DNA from: Lineus longissimus | Lineage: Eukaryota > Nemertea > Pilidiophora > Heteronemertea > Lineidae | NCBI RefSeq assembly: GCF_910592395.1 | Contig: NC_088321.1 | Coordinates: 1,738,001 to 1,798,000 of the forward strand | DNA: 60,000 bases | Reading direction: 5' to 3' | Made by a program: the position numbers and the translations under genes | Notes under the pieces: generated by a model | The model's database searches: none | Told to the model about the DNA's origin: nothing | The model's input: the letters and a program-made list of their open reading frames with translations, nothing else | In this document: one piece after another, positions 37,717 through 50,314 of the stretch | Position numbering within the stretch: the stretch's first letter is position 1 | How the letters are laid out: every line of letters begins with the position of its first letter

Positions 37717-37841
37717 ATGGCTGAGGCAAGAAGTGCAGTACTCGAGCCACGGGTTGAGTACATTGAAGAAGGAAGGGAGCCAGGGAAAGACTTTGTGAGG
37801 GCCCTCACAAAAAGTGTTCGGAGACGATTTTTCAGGACTCG
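37717..37841 (+). CDS. CPT1: CPT1 exon 1 (start codon, regulatory N-terminus)
   Basis: The ATG at 37717 opens [11 protein letters not shown], like the conserved MAEA start of vertebrate CPT1. The exon codes the cytosolic N-terminal segment, ending in a basic run ([11 protein letters not shown]) just before the first membrane segment. The donor GTGAGA follows at 37842; the exon ends in phase 2 and joins exon 2 to make an Arg codon. Glu3 is kept, but the His5 of vertebrate CPT1A is Arg here. Confidence 0.85.
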
Positions 37842-40800
37842 GTGAGAACTCTCGAAACATTTCGACTGTGTGTACTGTGTACGTGTATGCTGACAGCCTG
37901 TCTGTACAGTCACAGTGTGTAATACACTCCCAATAAAATATTGAGGATGGGATTGTCTTGAGGGATAGATGACAAAAAGACTACTAGGCACAACTGCAAT
38001 GAAAATTCCTTTGTTCTACCAACACTCGCAATAGACCGTATCCGTATGCGAAAAAAAAAAATTCTGCCATCTTTTCACAGGCAGCATAAGTTTACCATGA
38101 CATAAAAACTCAAAAGTCATGTTTTAAATCAAAACATCACCAATACCATTCAAAATATCATGAACATGGAAAGGCATGGACAACTTGAAATAAACTGCTT
38201 GAATAAGCTTGTATAGGCCTAGGCCTATTTTCTACTTTAATGCCATGGTACAGGTAAACAAACGTTGCCTGTGAAAAGGATCATTTCAAAATGGCCGAAA
38301 TTTATTTTCACAGGGTGTCTATATACCTTACTCATCAGACACGGACTGGAACAAACTCAAGTCAAACCGTCCATCCGTGACTGTTTAACGGTCCAATCCT
38401 TCAAGGCTAGCCTGCAGAAAGCTAGCTACTGGAGTGCACTGCAGTGAAGGCAGGCCATTGTGCATTACTGCATTTCTATTTTCCTGGATCATCAGTATAC
38501 AAACAGCATACCCCCTTTCAACAGGGTCATGCTAATTCCCGACCTACCCCGACATTTCCCGACTTGCGGAAAATGCTGCCAAAATATAGTGTATTAATCA
38601 TCAGAATATTTATATTTGTACTGTTTACATACATATACAGCACGTCTGTTAATTTCAGGACTTTTGAACGATGCTTAGTTGAGCAAATCAACTCCAATGA
38701 TTAATTTATGCTGGGTTCAGACAAGGCCGTATGCATGTACAGTTTACAAGAAGCGACAACCACAACTAACCAAGATTACCGACCTGCAGAAAAATTGCGG
38801 TCGGTTGGGTAGATGTAACTTGCTTTGCTCAACTTAGCATCGTTCAAAAGTCTTGAAATTAACAGACGTGCTGTATATGTATGCAGCATTTTCCGCAAGT
38901 CGGGAAAAGTCGGGGTAGGTCGGGAATTAGCATGACCCCTCACACATGTGCTCTCCCTCTCAGTCTGGCTTCTTACAGTTTGGCTTCAGGCCAAGCCCAA
39001 AGTGTTAATAGTTTATTTCCTGTGTCTGTCATATGATGTACTTGTTGACCTTAAATGATTATGAAGACTACATACATAACGTAATTAGGTCGTTAGTCAA
39101 TTAACTAATCAAATATATATGCATGTGGTACTGTCCTTTGGGAGATACCAGTTGACTAAATTCCAATCTGGTTACAAGATAGGTCATGTGAGGGCTCAAG
39201 TGTCCCACTTGAAGCGTTCCACTTGAAGCATCCCACTTGAAGCGTCCCACTTCAGGCGTCCCATTTCAAGTGTGGACTTTGAGCTTGAAGTAGCATTCTG
39301 TTCTGAAACACCTTGATTTTTAACGAATCGCCGTGGACAGGGCCTAGTCCTTGTTTTGAATTCAGCAGTTGTTGCTAGGCAACTAAAACCACTTTGGTTA
39401 CGGGAGCAGGAGTTAGGGGTCCATTTGGTAGCCTTCTGGTTACACAAGTACCCAGATGCATGGGGGGGGGGTAGGCTATCTGGACGAGGATTAATTTCTT
39501 GTGCAACATTTAAAGTTTCTTTGACTGTCAGCAAATACAATCGAACCTCTTCATTGATGACACCCTATGGGACTGCAGGTGTTGTCCCTAATAGAGAGGT
39601 GTCCTGATTAGAAAGGTCAAGAGAGCACTCGCATCAGACTTTTTTAAAGCAGAGTTACATCTCTAATTATGTCATTGGAGCAAAGCCACAAAATCCATGT
39701 ACAGTAGAACCTCTCTATTAAGGACACCCTCGGGACTGACAAGTGCTGTCCTTAATAGATAGGTGTCCTGATTAGAGAGGTCAAATTGAAAGGAAACAGC
39801 CAATTTGAGACCAAAACTATTGTCCTTAACCGAGAGGTTGTCCTTAATAATAGAGAGGTGTCCGCTTAGCGAGAATCCACTGTACATGTATAAAATGTTA
39901 TCTGACCGAACTTGGTCCCAGCTGATACCATTGCTGTGGTCTCCCTTTAAGAATTCATACAACATTCAAACTTGTTCTAGCATTCATTCAACGCTAGGCT
40001 ACAATGATATCATGTAGTTGTTAGCATACAGTTTAGAGTAAAAAACTACCGTATATAAGTTTATTGCCATTATTTCGTGTATGTAGGTTTTTTCTTATTC
40101 ATACCTTGACATTCTTTTCATGGTTTTGGCAAATTTTCAACTCGTTAAAATTCTAATCATGTTTGGTTTTGATAATACCATGTAAGTATCTGGCTGGTCC
40201 CCAACATGCAACCAGCTGGGCCTGTTTGTAAATAGTAGGCCAATGTATCTGATACTAGGCCTACATATGTAGTACCTCTGTTCTGTATTAAGGACACCCT
40301 CTCCATTTTAGACACCACATTTACAATAGAACCTCTCTATTATTAAGGACACCCTTGGGACTGACAAGTGCCGTCCTTAATAGAGAGGTGTCCTGATTAG
40401 AGAGGTCAAATTGAATGGAAAGAACCAATTTGGGAACAAAGCTAGTGTCCTTAATAGAGAGGTGTCCTGATTAGAGAGGTCAAATTGAATGGAAAGATCC
40501 AATTTGGGAACAAAGCTAGTGTCCATAATAGAGAGGATGTCCTTAATAGAGAGGTTGTCCTTAATAGAGAGGTTGTGCTTAATAGAGAGGGTGTCCTTAA
40601 TAGAGAGGTGTCCGCTAAGGGAGGTTCTACTGTATTATGAAATCAAAACAAAGGGTGGACTGGAACTTGACGTCTTGACCACTGGAGACCTGATGTCGCC
40701 AACCCAATATTCTCTTGGTCTGTTTCCGGAATTTGCCCCGTTATTTTTAACATTTGGCCCAGTAACCTCGGTGTCTCAGATGATTTATAGCAGCCAAAAT

Positions 40801-43800
40801 ACAAAGTACAGACAGTAATCATCGAGATAAGGTCCCGGTGTTTTGGGCGTACCTACGAGTCTATAGTTAGTGAGCTTGCAGTTAGGTGGCGCTTGACTTT
40901 ACTAGAGATTGCACTTCAGGAGTTAGAGCTCCCTCCCTTTAGAAAATTACTTCGGGGAGGGGGGGGGGGGAGTACACACATGGCGTTGCAATATCGAGCA
41001 GCCTTTCATTACCCAAGCCGTATTTGTTGGTGGCCAGTGTAGCGAATAAAGTTGTTCGCTGAATTAGACAGAACGAAAAGTTTGAGGTATTAAAACTGAT
41101 ATCAATTCGTGATTATTGATTATTGATTAAAACAGCTTAGCGTCACACTTGGGTGATTTCTATGAAACTGTTCATGAATGATAATTCAGGTTGAGACCCA
41201 CTTTTGGCTACGTGGCCTTAACCCTTTAGATCCTGAAGCATTTTCATGTGTTTCCCAGATTTTACCTGAAGCATTTTAGCACCAGTGGGATCAGTGGCAG
41301 AGTGGTTGGAGTGCCGGGCCTATAACCAGGAGGTTGTAGATTCGATATTCGGACGGATCAACACTGTTTCATATTTGTGTCCTTGGGCAAGGCTCTTAAC
41401 CCTACTTGCTTCTCTCCACCCAGGAGCAAACGGGTACCAGGCTTGCCTGGGAAGTTAAATAGTGATAGACAAGCATCCTATCCAGGGGAAGTAATCCTCT
41501 TAAAGGGAACTGGAACCGCCAAGCGATTTATTCAACTTTTCAACTTTCACCGCCCGAGAAAGTCAAACTTCCAACTTCCTATTCGAGTTCAGATTTGTAG
41601 CTCCGCCCCCAGTGCCCGAGCATGCGCAGTTCAATTTGTTATTATTGAGAATCATGTGAGAATCACGTGAGTCATGCGATCTTTCATTCATGAGTTTTCG
41701 TAGTAAATTCCATAGTAGTGACGTCACTCAATGATTGACAGCTAGGCGCCATGTTTCATTCATGCCTCGTTCTGATCACCCGATATGTGGGAAATGAAAA
41801 CGAGGTCATACGAACTGGCTTGGCGGTTTCAGTTCCCTTTAATCGCTTAATGCTTTGGAATCCGGGATAAATTCTGGCTGGATGAGCTGTTCATGGTTTG
41901 GATTATACACATTTCCAGAAATGGGGCGCTGAGTGTCCGAAATAGTGATGTCATAAGGGGAAACTAGGCCTTATGGTGGAGGGACAAAGGAGATAGTCAT
42001 GGTTGACCAACACACTTGGATGCCTTTAATGACGGACAAGGGGGAAAAAGTTAGTTCCAATGCAAGCCACCGATTTCGGGAAGCATGACTTTCGGCTGAA
42101 TTTCGTTTTCTCTTCCAGTAATCTCATCAGAAATGGCATGTGGCCGACCTCCATATGGAATCTCGGACTGACCGTCGGGCTCCTGTCTCTCTGTCTGATC
42201 GGCGATTGGTCATTCGTCCAACCAATCAACAGACTGCTATGGGCGCTAGCTGATTTCCTACACATACATCCCGGTAAGTGATATACAGTAGAACCTCTCT
42301 ATTAAGGACACGCTTCGGACTGACAAGTGCTGTCCTTAATGGAGAGGTGTCCTGATTAGAGAGGTCAAATTAAATGGAAACAACTAGTTTGGGTCCAAAA
42401 CTACAGTAGTCAGTAGTGCCCTTGATAGAGAGGTTGTCCTTAATAGAGAGGTTGTCCTTAATAGAGAGGTTGTCCTTAATAGAGAGGTTGTCCTTGATAG
42501 AGAGGTTGTCCTTAATAGAGAGGTTGTCCTTGATAGAGAGGTTGTCCTTGATAGAGAGGTTGTCCTTAAAAGAGAGGTTGTCCTTAATAGGGAGGTTGTC
42601 CTTAATAGGGAGGTTGTCCTTAATAGGGAGGTTGTCCTTAATAGGGAGGTCTCTGCTAAGGGAGGTTCCACTGAAGATGGCGCAAGTAATCTCGCTGTGT
42701 TCATTAGTCAAAAGTGTTAACCCTACGCTGTGAAAATTTTCTCAATTTTTGGGAAGTGATCAAAAAAAGTTTTAAGAACGATATAATCAGAAATCCATAG
42801 CGACAGTTTTGTAAATCCGACAAATCGTCATGCATTGGGCAATTTTCGATCATGTCACCTCAGGCCTTGAATTCAAAAATTATTGCGGCACCCATTTTAG
42901 AACCATTTTGGCCTTGGGTCGTGGAAAATTGGAAAGAATGAGAGGACACGGAGGTCATTTGGGGGACACCAACTGCCATGGCACCTGTCGCACTGGTTAA
43001 AATCAAGCCCTGTCGTAAGCAGATTTTTTGAATGTGGTGCATTGCCACCATATGTGACCTGCTCCAGCAAATTAGGGATTAAATCCCGAGGAAGAAGACC
43101 CAAAATGACCCCAAAAGATAAAGATGAAATAGAACCAGTCACATTTCACAATAGACAAACAATACTGAAATTGACACAAAGTTGGTGTCAGCCTGTCAAC
43201 TTCGATGCGACTTGCTCCGTATTTTGCTGGAGCGGGTCACATATTGGACAACGAACATGTCGCCGACGATGGCAAAACGATGGTGCTGCATTTTAGTGCA
43301 ACATCTGTTGAACTGACATGATGTCGTGGTTTTTGGCTGATGTTCTGGCCCCTGCTTGTCAGGTATCACAGGCAAAAGTGCCCACGGGTGGGTCTATGAC
43401 GCCGATTGATCATCTATGTTCCATCCATGGCCCATCCATGGCTTGATGATGGAGAATCCTAATGATAGATCTATGGATGGAACCCATGGTCTGAAGATGG
43501 TTAAAAGGTGTTTTTTCCAGTAATTATTATTATTATTATTAAAAGCATTTTTATAGCGCTTAACGTTGTTAAAACTTCTAAGCGCTTTACAATTTATAAT
43601 AAAACAATAAAACATTAATACATGATAGAATAAAAGTCATTACTAAAGAAAACGTGCAAGTGGGATTTAAAAAAAAAAAAGGATTCAAAAGAATTTCTTA
43701 AAAATATGAGTTAATCATCCATGTTCCATCCATGGCCCGTCCATGGATAGATGATGGAGAATCCCCATCATAGGTCTACGGATGGAACCCAAGGTCTGAA

Positions 43801-46800
43801 GATGGTTAAAAGGTGTTTTTTCGTGTAATGACGTCACCAACATCCAGATGACGTCAACCAGTACCGAATCACCTTTAAGTTGACGTCACCACGCTTTACT
43901 GATGTCATTGTTGCCTGGACGTCAATGAGAGTTTAATGACGTCACGTTGACTTCTAAAATGACATCTTCTGTATGTCCTCGATACCAACCAAGACCTAAC
44001 GACTTCACTGATGTTGCCGATCGCTTGCTTCTTAGTGAAAAATGTCATCTTTCTAAAAAAAAAATTTCTTTAATTCTAAAAAAATACGTTTTTCAACAAA
44101 TTCTGCATCTTATTTTACAACACAGAAATCTTTCTTGCAAAATTTCATCTTTCCAAAGAAGAACAATTTCGCAAAAAAAATTCTGAAATTTTGCATGAAA
44201 ATTCTGAAATTTTGCGAGAGAATTCTGAAATTTTGCGAGAGAATTCTGAAATTTTGCAAAAAAATTCTGAAATTTTGCAAGAGAATTCTGAAATTTTGCG
44301 AGAAAATTCTGAAATTATGTTCTTCAACAGATTTTGCGTATCATTTTCAGGGATCCCGTTTGGTATACGAATCATCCTAGTTACGTTCTCAATGGGGTTC
44401 CTGTTCTTCTTGGTGCTACTCCACGTTCGGCGGTATACACTCAGGGTACTTCTGTCGTATAGAGGATGGATGTGTAAGTATCAACCTGGCTGGTTCATAG
44501 GTGGGGCTTCTGTTCTTGGTGATACTTCTATCATAAGTGGTTAAGAATGAAGCGCGATGCAAACCAGCAATTTTTGTTGCAGCAACCTGTGATTATAATC
44601 GCTTGTATGCGACAAGAATATCTTTCCTCTGCGGGTGAAACTGATAATCGCAAGGTTTGATCGCAGTGCAGTGATCACAGATTCTGTATTGCGATGACCG
44701 AAAACAAGCAAAAATTTGTCGCTTCCAATTACGGGTCTGCCTACCCTTACACATTTTGGCGAAATTTTACGCATTGTCGGACCTGTCGACTAAGTTGTAT
44801 GGACCATTTTACATTTTAACTCGAAGAAAATAGTTTAAAAATCACGCTAAAGTCATCAGAAACCCAGGAATTATACTTTTTGCTGCCAATTTACACGGTT
44901 TTACACATTGCTTGACCTTAGGCTCGGCAGGTCAGCAATTGTGATCTCAGGTCGCGGGGATTTGTATCACTCGTGTGTGCGGCCCTCCTAGTGCAGAGCG
45001 AACAATGGACAATTTCAAGTTTTTATTTCTTCAGATGAAAGACCTCATTCTCAGTCATGGAGAACCGTGTTCTGGGCGGTCGTCGTCATGTTGTGGCGAG
45101 GATACAGTCCAATCACGTACAGCTACCAGCAAAGTTTACCCAGGATGCCTGTGCCGCCGTTAAAGGCGTCCTTAGCGAGATTCTTGGGCAGCATTGAGCC
45201 TCTTTATGACGAGGAGAAGTTCAAGGAGTTGAAATCTCAGGCCGAGGTAAGGAATACTGAATTTATACCTTTTGTAACTTTGTATCTTCTTGTGATTCTG
45301 AATAAAATTTCATTAAACTAAACTAATACTGGATCCAGGGATGTTGAACTTCGGACGTAGGCAGATTTCAGACTTTTCCTCTTACTGAATGCAAAATGCG
45401 ATTTGTGGAATTGAAAGATCTTGGTGTCAACTTTCTGTGGATCTTAAAATTTTCAAAATCGAACCAAAAATAAACATTTTAGAGGCATTTTAGTGCAAGC
45501 GAGCGAGTGTTGGGCAAAGGACACGATTTTTACAAGAAATAATTTTTTGCCTTTTAACTCCATGGCATGCCCTGGGGCCGAAACTTGCTTTTACGACAGA
45601 TGGAAAATATTATTCAATGCCGCGTGTTAAAAAAAGTGAATTCTGTCCGACACTTGTATTTTACATTTCAGTGACTGAATGTAAGAAAAAGTTTGACTGA
45701 AATATTTGAAAATTGAGTCTTAAAAAGCTACTGTGGAGCAGCAGACATCAATATTTTTACTTGCTTGAGCCAGCCTTAATTTGATAGCCGGAATGAATTA
45801 ACGCTTTACCTTTGGATGACCTTTTTATTGACACGCCCTGTATAATAAGCAAAAAAATGGAAATTATGTATCTCTTATTATATTGTTTTCAGGATTTTGA
45901 AAAAACTTTAGGTCCGAAACTACAGAAGATTTTGCAGCTGAAATCGTGGTGGGCACAAAACTATGTCACAGATTGGTGGTAAGTGTGGCATAGTGTTCCG
46001 TCATAGAATCTATGACGGAGGTCATAGAATCTATGACGGAAGATAATCTCCTGATGGTGACGCGAATATATCCTGCAAATTGTAGCCCAAATCCCAAGTC
46101 GTCCGTGATATTCTGAAGTATTTCCAAAAAAGGCCCGAAGCCACTCTGGATATTCCACCAGCTGGCAGAGGGAAAATTACAAATAATTTCAAATTGATTG
46201 AATCTCAACAAAATTTTGTTTACAACTTCCTGACAGTAACACAAATATGTCCTGCAAATTTCAGCTCAAAATCCCAAGTCGTTCATGATATTTTGATGCA
46301 TTTCCAAACCTGAAGACCCTAGCGTCACTATGGATATTCCAGCTGGCAGAGGGAAAATTACAAGTAATTTCAAATTGATTGAATCTCAACAAAAATTTTT
46401 GTACATCTTCCTGACAGTAACACAAATATGTCCTGCAAATTTCAGCTCAGAATTTTAAGTTGGTCATAAGATTTTGAAGTATTTAAAAAATGACCCTGAA
46501 GCCACTGTGGATATTCCAGCTGGCAGAGGGAAAATTACAAGAAATTTCAAATTAATTGAATCTCAACCAAATTTTGTTTACAACTTCCTGACAGTAACAC
46601 AAATATATATCCTGCAAATTTCAGCTCAGAATTTCGAGTCATTCATGATTTTTGACTGATTTCCAAACAAGACCCTGAAAGACACTGAAGCCACTATGGA
46701 TATTCCAGCTGGCAGAGGGAAAATTACAAGTAAACTTTTGAGATGCAAAAAATCTAAAAGTTGTTTTCCTATTTGACTGAAACTTACAGGATACATTTGT

Positions 46801-49800
46801 ATTCACATCAGATACTCACATAGCAAATTTGGTAGTGATCCGATCATTTTGAAATTTAGGTGATACCAGTATATATACCCTTTTTTGTTTAAAATTGCTA
46901 TAATTTTTTTCTAATGAAAAATTTAAAATTTTTCTTCCAGATCCTCATAAGGTACATTAATTAGCGTTCCAAATCAAATTTCAAATCATTCTGAGAAGAA
47001 AGTAATTCAAATTTTTGACTTTTCAGGGAAAAATATGTTTACCTTATGGGAAGAAGCCCAATAGCCATTAACAGTAACTACTATGCACTTGACCAGAGTT
47101 ATTGGACCCCCACGAAGAGACAAGTTTCCAGGTAAGTATGTCACTTACTATCTGGAGGGGGGGGGCAGATACCTGTTGTATATTGTGAGGTTGATAGACA
47201 CCTCCCTATTAAGGACAACCTCTCTATTAAGGACAACCTCTCTATTAAGGACAACCTCTCTATTAAGGACAACCTCTCTATTAAGGACAACCTCTCTATT
47301 AAGGACAACCTCTCTATTAAGGACAACCTCTCTATTAAGGACAACCTCTCTATTAAGGACAACCTCTCTATTAAGGACAACCTCTCTATTAAGGACAACC
47401 TCTCTATTAAGGACAACCTCACTATTAAGGACAACCTCTCTATTAAGGACAACCTCTCTATTAAGGACAACCTCTCTATTAAGGACAACCTCGCTATTAA
47501 GGACAACCTCACTATTAAGGACAACCTCGCTATTAAGGACAACCTCTCTATTAAGGACAACCTCGCTATTAAGGACAACCTCTCTATTAAGGACAACCTC
47601 GCTATCAAGGACACTAGTTTTGGTCCCAAATTGGTTGTTTCCATTCAATTTGACCTCTCTAATCAGGACACCTCTCTATTGAGGACAGCACTTGTCAGTC
47701 CCGAGGGTGTCCTTAATAGAGAGGTTCAACTGTACGTGTCAGTCCCATGGGTGTCCTTAATAGAGAGGTTTCATTGATTATGGTTCATCGTCCTCATCTG
47801 TCCTATTGCAGGGCCGCTGTCGTCGTCTACCAATTCGTGCGATTCAAGCGATTGCTCGATCGCGAAGAGGTTCCCCCGCTGCTGATTCGTAACACGATTC
47901 CTCTCTGTATGAACCAATACGAACGCGCCTTCTCGACGACGCGAATACCTGGCGAGGATATCGATGAACTCGTCCATTATGATTCCGCCGTTTCTAAGGT
48001 GCGTTTTTTCGGTAACAGGTGGCGCCACTGTGTGAGAGATGAATTTTTCGATTTAAAAAAAAAAAAGTTGAACTTTTCGAAACCTAGCGATGTGACCATT
48101 CGTTGGAAAGTTCCTGATGCGATCTTTCTAATGGTACCATTGAAATGGTTAATGCTATTTGCGTGAACTCTGAAAATACCAAAAATACCTACAGAACTTT
48201 TTGGGAATTTTAAAAAGAAATTGAATATTTTCTAAATGTATTGAGATGACCATTCATTGGAAAGCTCTCAATGAGCACTTTCTGATGGTACCATCTGTAA
48301 ACCTATTGACATGACCATTCATTGGAAAGCTCTCAATGAGCACTTTCTGATGGTACCATCTGTAAACCTATTGACATGACCATTCATTAGAAAGCTCTTG
48401 ATAAGCACGTTCTAATGCTACCACTTATAAACATTATTTTCCACAAAAAAAAAATTTGAGAATTTTATATGAAAATTTGTGAACATCAAAACTGCAAAGA
48501 CTATTTTTTAACACCCTGTATTTGTATTTTCTTGTGTTTCATTTCTAGCATATCATAGTAAAAGCTAAAGGCCTGTTGTATAAATTAGACATGTTTGATT
48601 CACTGGGGGCGCCACTGGCAGTGCAGCATCTCGAACACCAGCTACAGTGGATATTAGACGACGCCACCAAACAATACGGTAAGCGCAATAAAAAATATTG
48701 GGGGGGTAATTGATCCCCCTGAAGCCATTCCTGCACCTGAAAATGCTCAGTTCTGTTCCTAAATGCCATAAATAGCATTCCGCGAAGATGACGTCACTGC
48801 AGCTGCTGCCCTCTATTTCCCCATCGCTGAATTACAGGCAATGTCGGACAAACATGCGGTTTCGTAATGGATTCAGGCTTTCTAACTAGGGCAGTTAGAT
48901 TCAATCTGGCACATGTCCGAGTGTTGGAAATACTACATAATTGTTCTGAATATTTCTCTCTCTGACTCTATGGTATCATTCATGCTAAAAACAACACAGG
49001 GTCAAAGATAATTGACTTTGAAATAAGCTCAACTGCGTCGAAATAAGTGTCGATGTCCGACTGTCACGTGACTAAAACGTCATCAATATCTTATGCAAAT
49101 GACCTTGTGAGCTATAAATAGTAACGTCGCGGAATGCTATTAATGCCTGAAGCACCCAAATGTGTCATTTTCATGGAGAGACAGAGAACCAGAGACAAAC
49201 TTCAAATTTTGCCACTGAAATTTCGACAAACTTCGATGACTTTCCACAACAAAATGTCTCCAAATTAGGGTTGATAGTGAAAAAATATATCCCCAAAATA
49301 GGTTGAAAAATTACGAGGTGTGAGGGGGTCCATGTTTTTGAAAGGCCTGATACCGCATGAAAAGGGTGTCTTATTTTCTTCTGGGCACAACTGTATGTAT
49401 TTGTCTCTCTCTTCCAGATGAGGTAGGAGAAATTGACAAAGCCGTCAGTGCGTTGACGGGCCTAAACCGAACAGAATGGCACCGTATACGAAAGAAGCAC
49501 TTTAGGTCTGGAATCAATAAGGAATCAATAGATGTAATCGAAAAGGCCATAATGTTTGTGAGTATTAATAAGTCATCGCAATTTTCACGAACCGCATGAA
49601 ATTTAAAAATTTAATTGTCCCGGTTTTAAAGACAGTACAACCTTAGCGGACACCTCTGTATTAAGGACAACCTCTCTATCAAGGACGCTAGTTTTGGTCC
49701 CAAATTGGTTGTCTCCATTCAATTTGACCTCTCTAATGAGGACACCTCTCTATTAAGGACACTAGTTTTGGTCCCAGATTGGTTGTTTCCATTCGATGTG

Positions 49801-50222
49801 ACCTCACTAATCAGGACACCTCTCTATTAAGGACAGCACTTGTCAGTCACGAGGGTGTCCTAAATAGAGAGGTTCTACTGTAATTACTAAAACACAGAAA
49901 TAGAACAACAGAATTGTAATTTCGTTGGAAAAATAACCGTGTTTATGTCATTTTTTCCAGGTCATCCTGGACGATATTTCCATTGATGGCATGAGTAACC
50001 GTGGGAAGTACCTCCTCCATGGCGATGGTACCACATTCTGGTTCGATAAGTCGCTTAATCTATGTTTCTTCACGGACGGCCGCCTCGGAATGAACGTCGA
50101 GCACGCGTGGGGTGACGCACCAGTCATGGCCCACATATCAGAATATGTCATGACTAACGAGTAAGGTTTTTAGCTCACCTCTTAGCAGAGGTGAGCTTAT
50201 CCCATACCGTGGCGTCCGTCGT

Positions 50223-50314
<92 letters not shown>

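Noticed and set aside
42370-42733. Open frames of repeated KDNLSI / SLIERL
   Set aside because: Same 18-bp repeat in a pogo-like element.
43042-43296. Additional CPT1 exon in intron 2
   Set aside because: Exons 2 and 3 join in phase and match the family without a gap; the frame has no similarity to CPT1.
47083-47682. 199-aa frame of repeated SLLRTT and its antisense SLIERL frames
   Set aside because: Translation of the 18-bp units of a pogo-like element; the real CPT1 exon 6 overlaps it in another frame.
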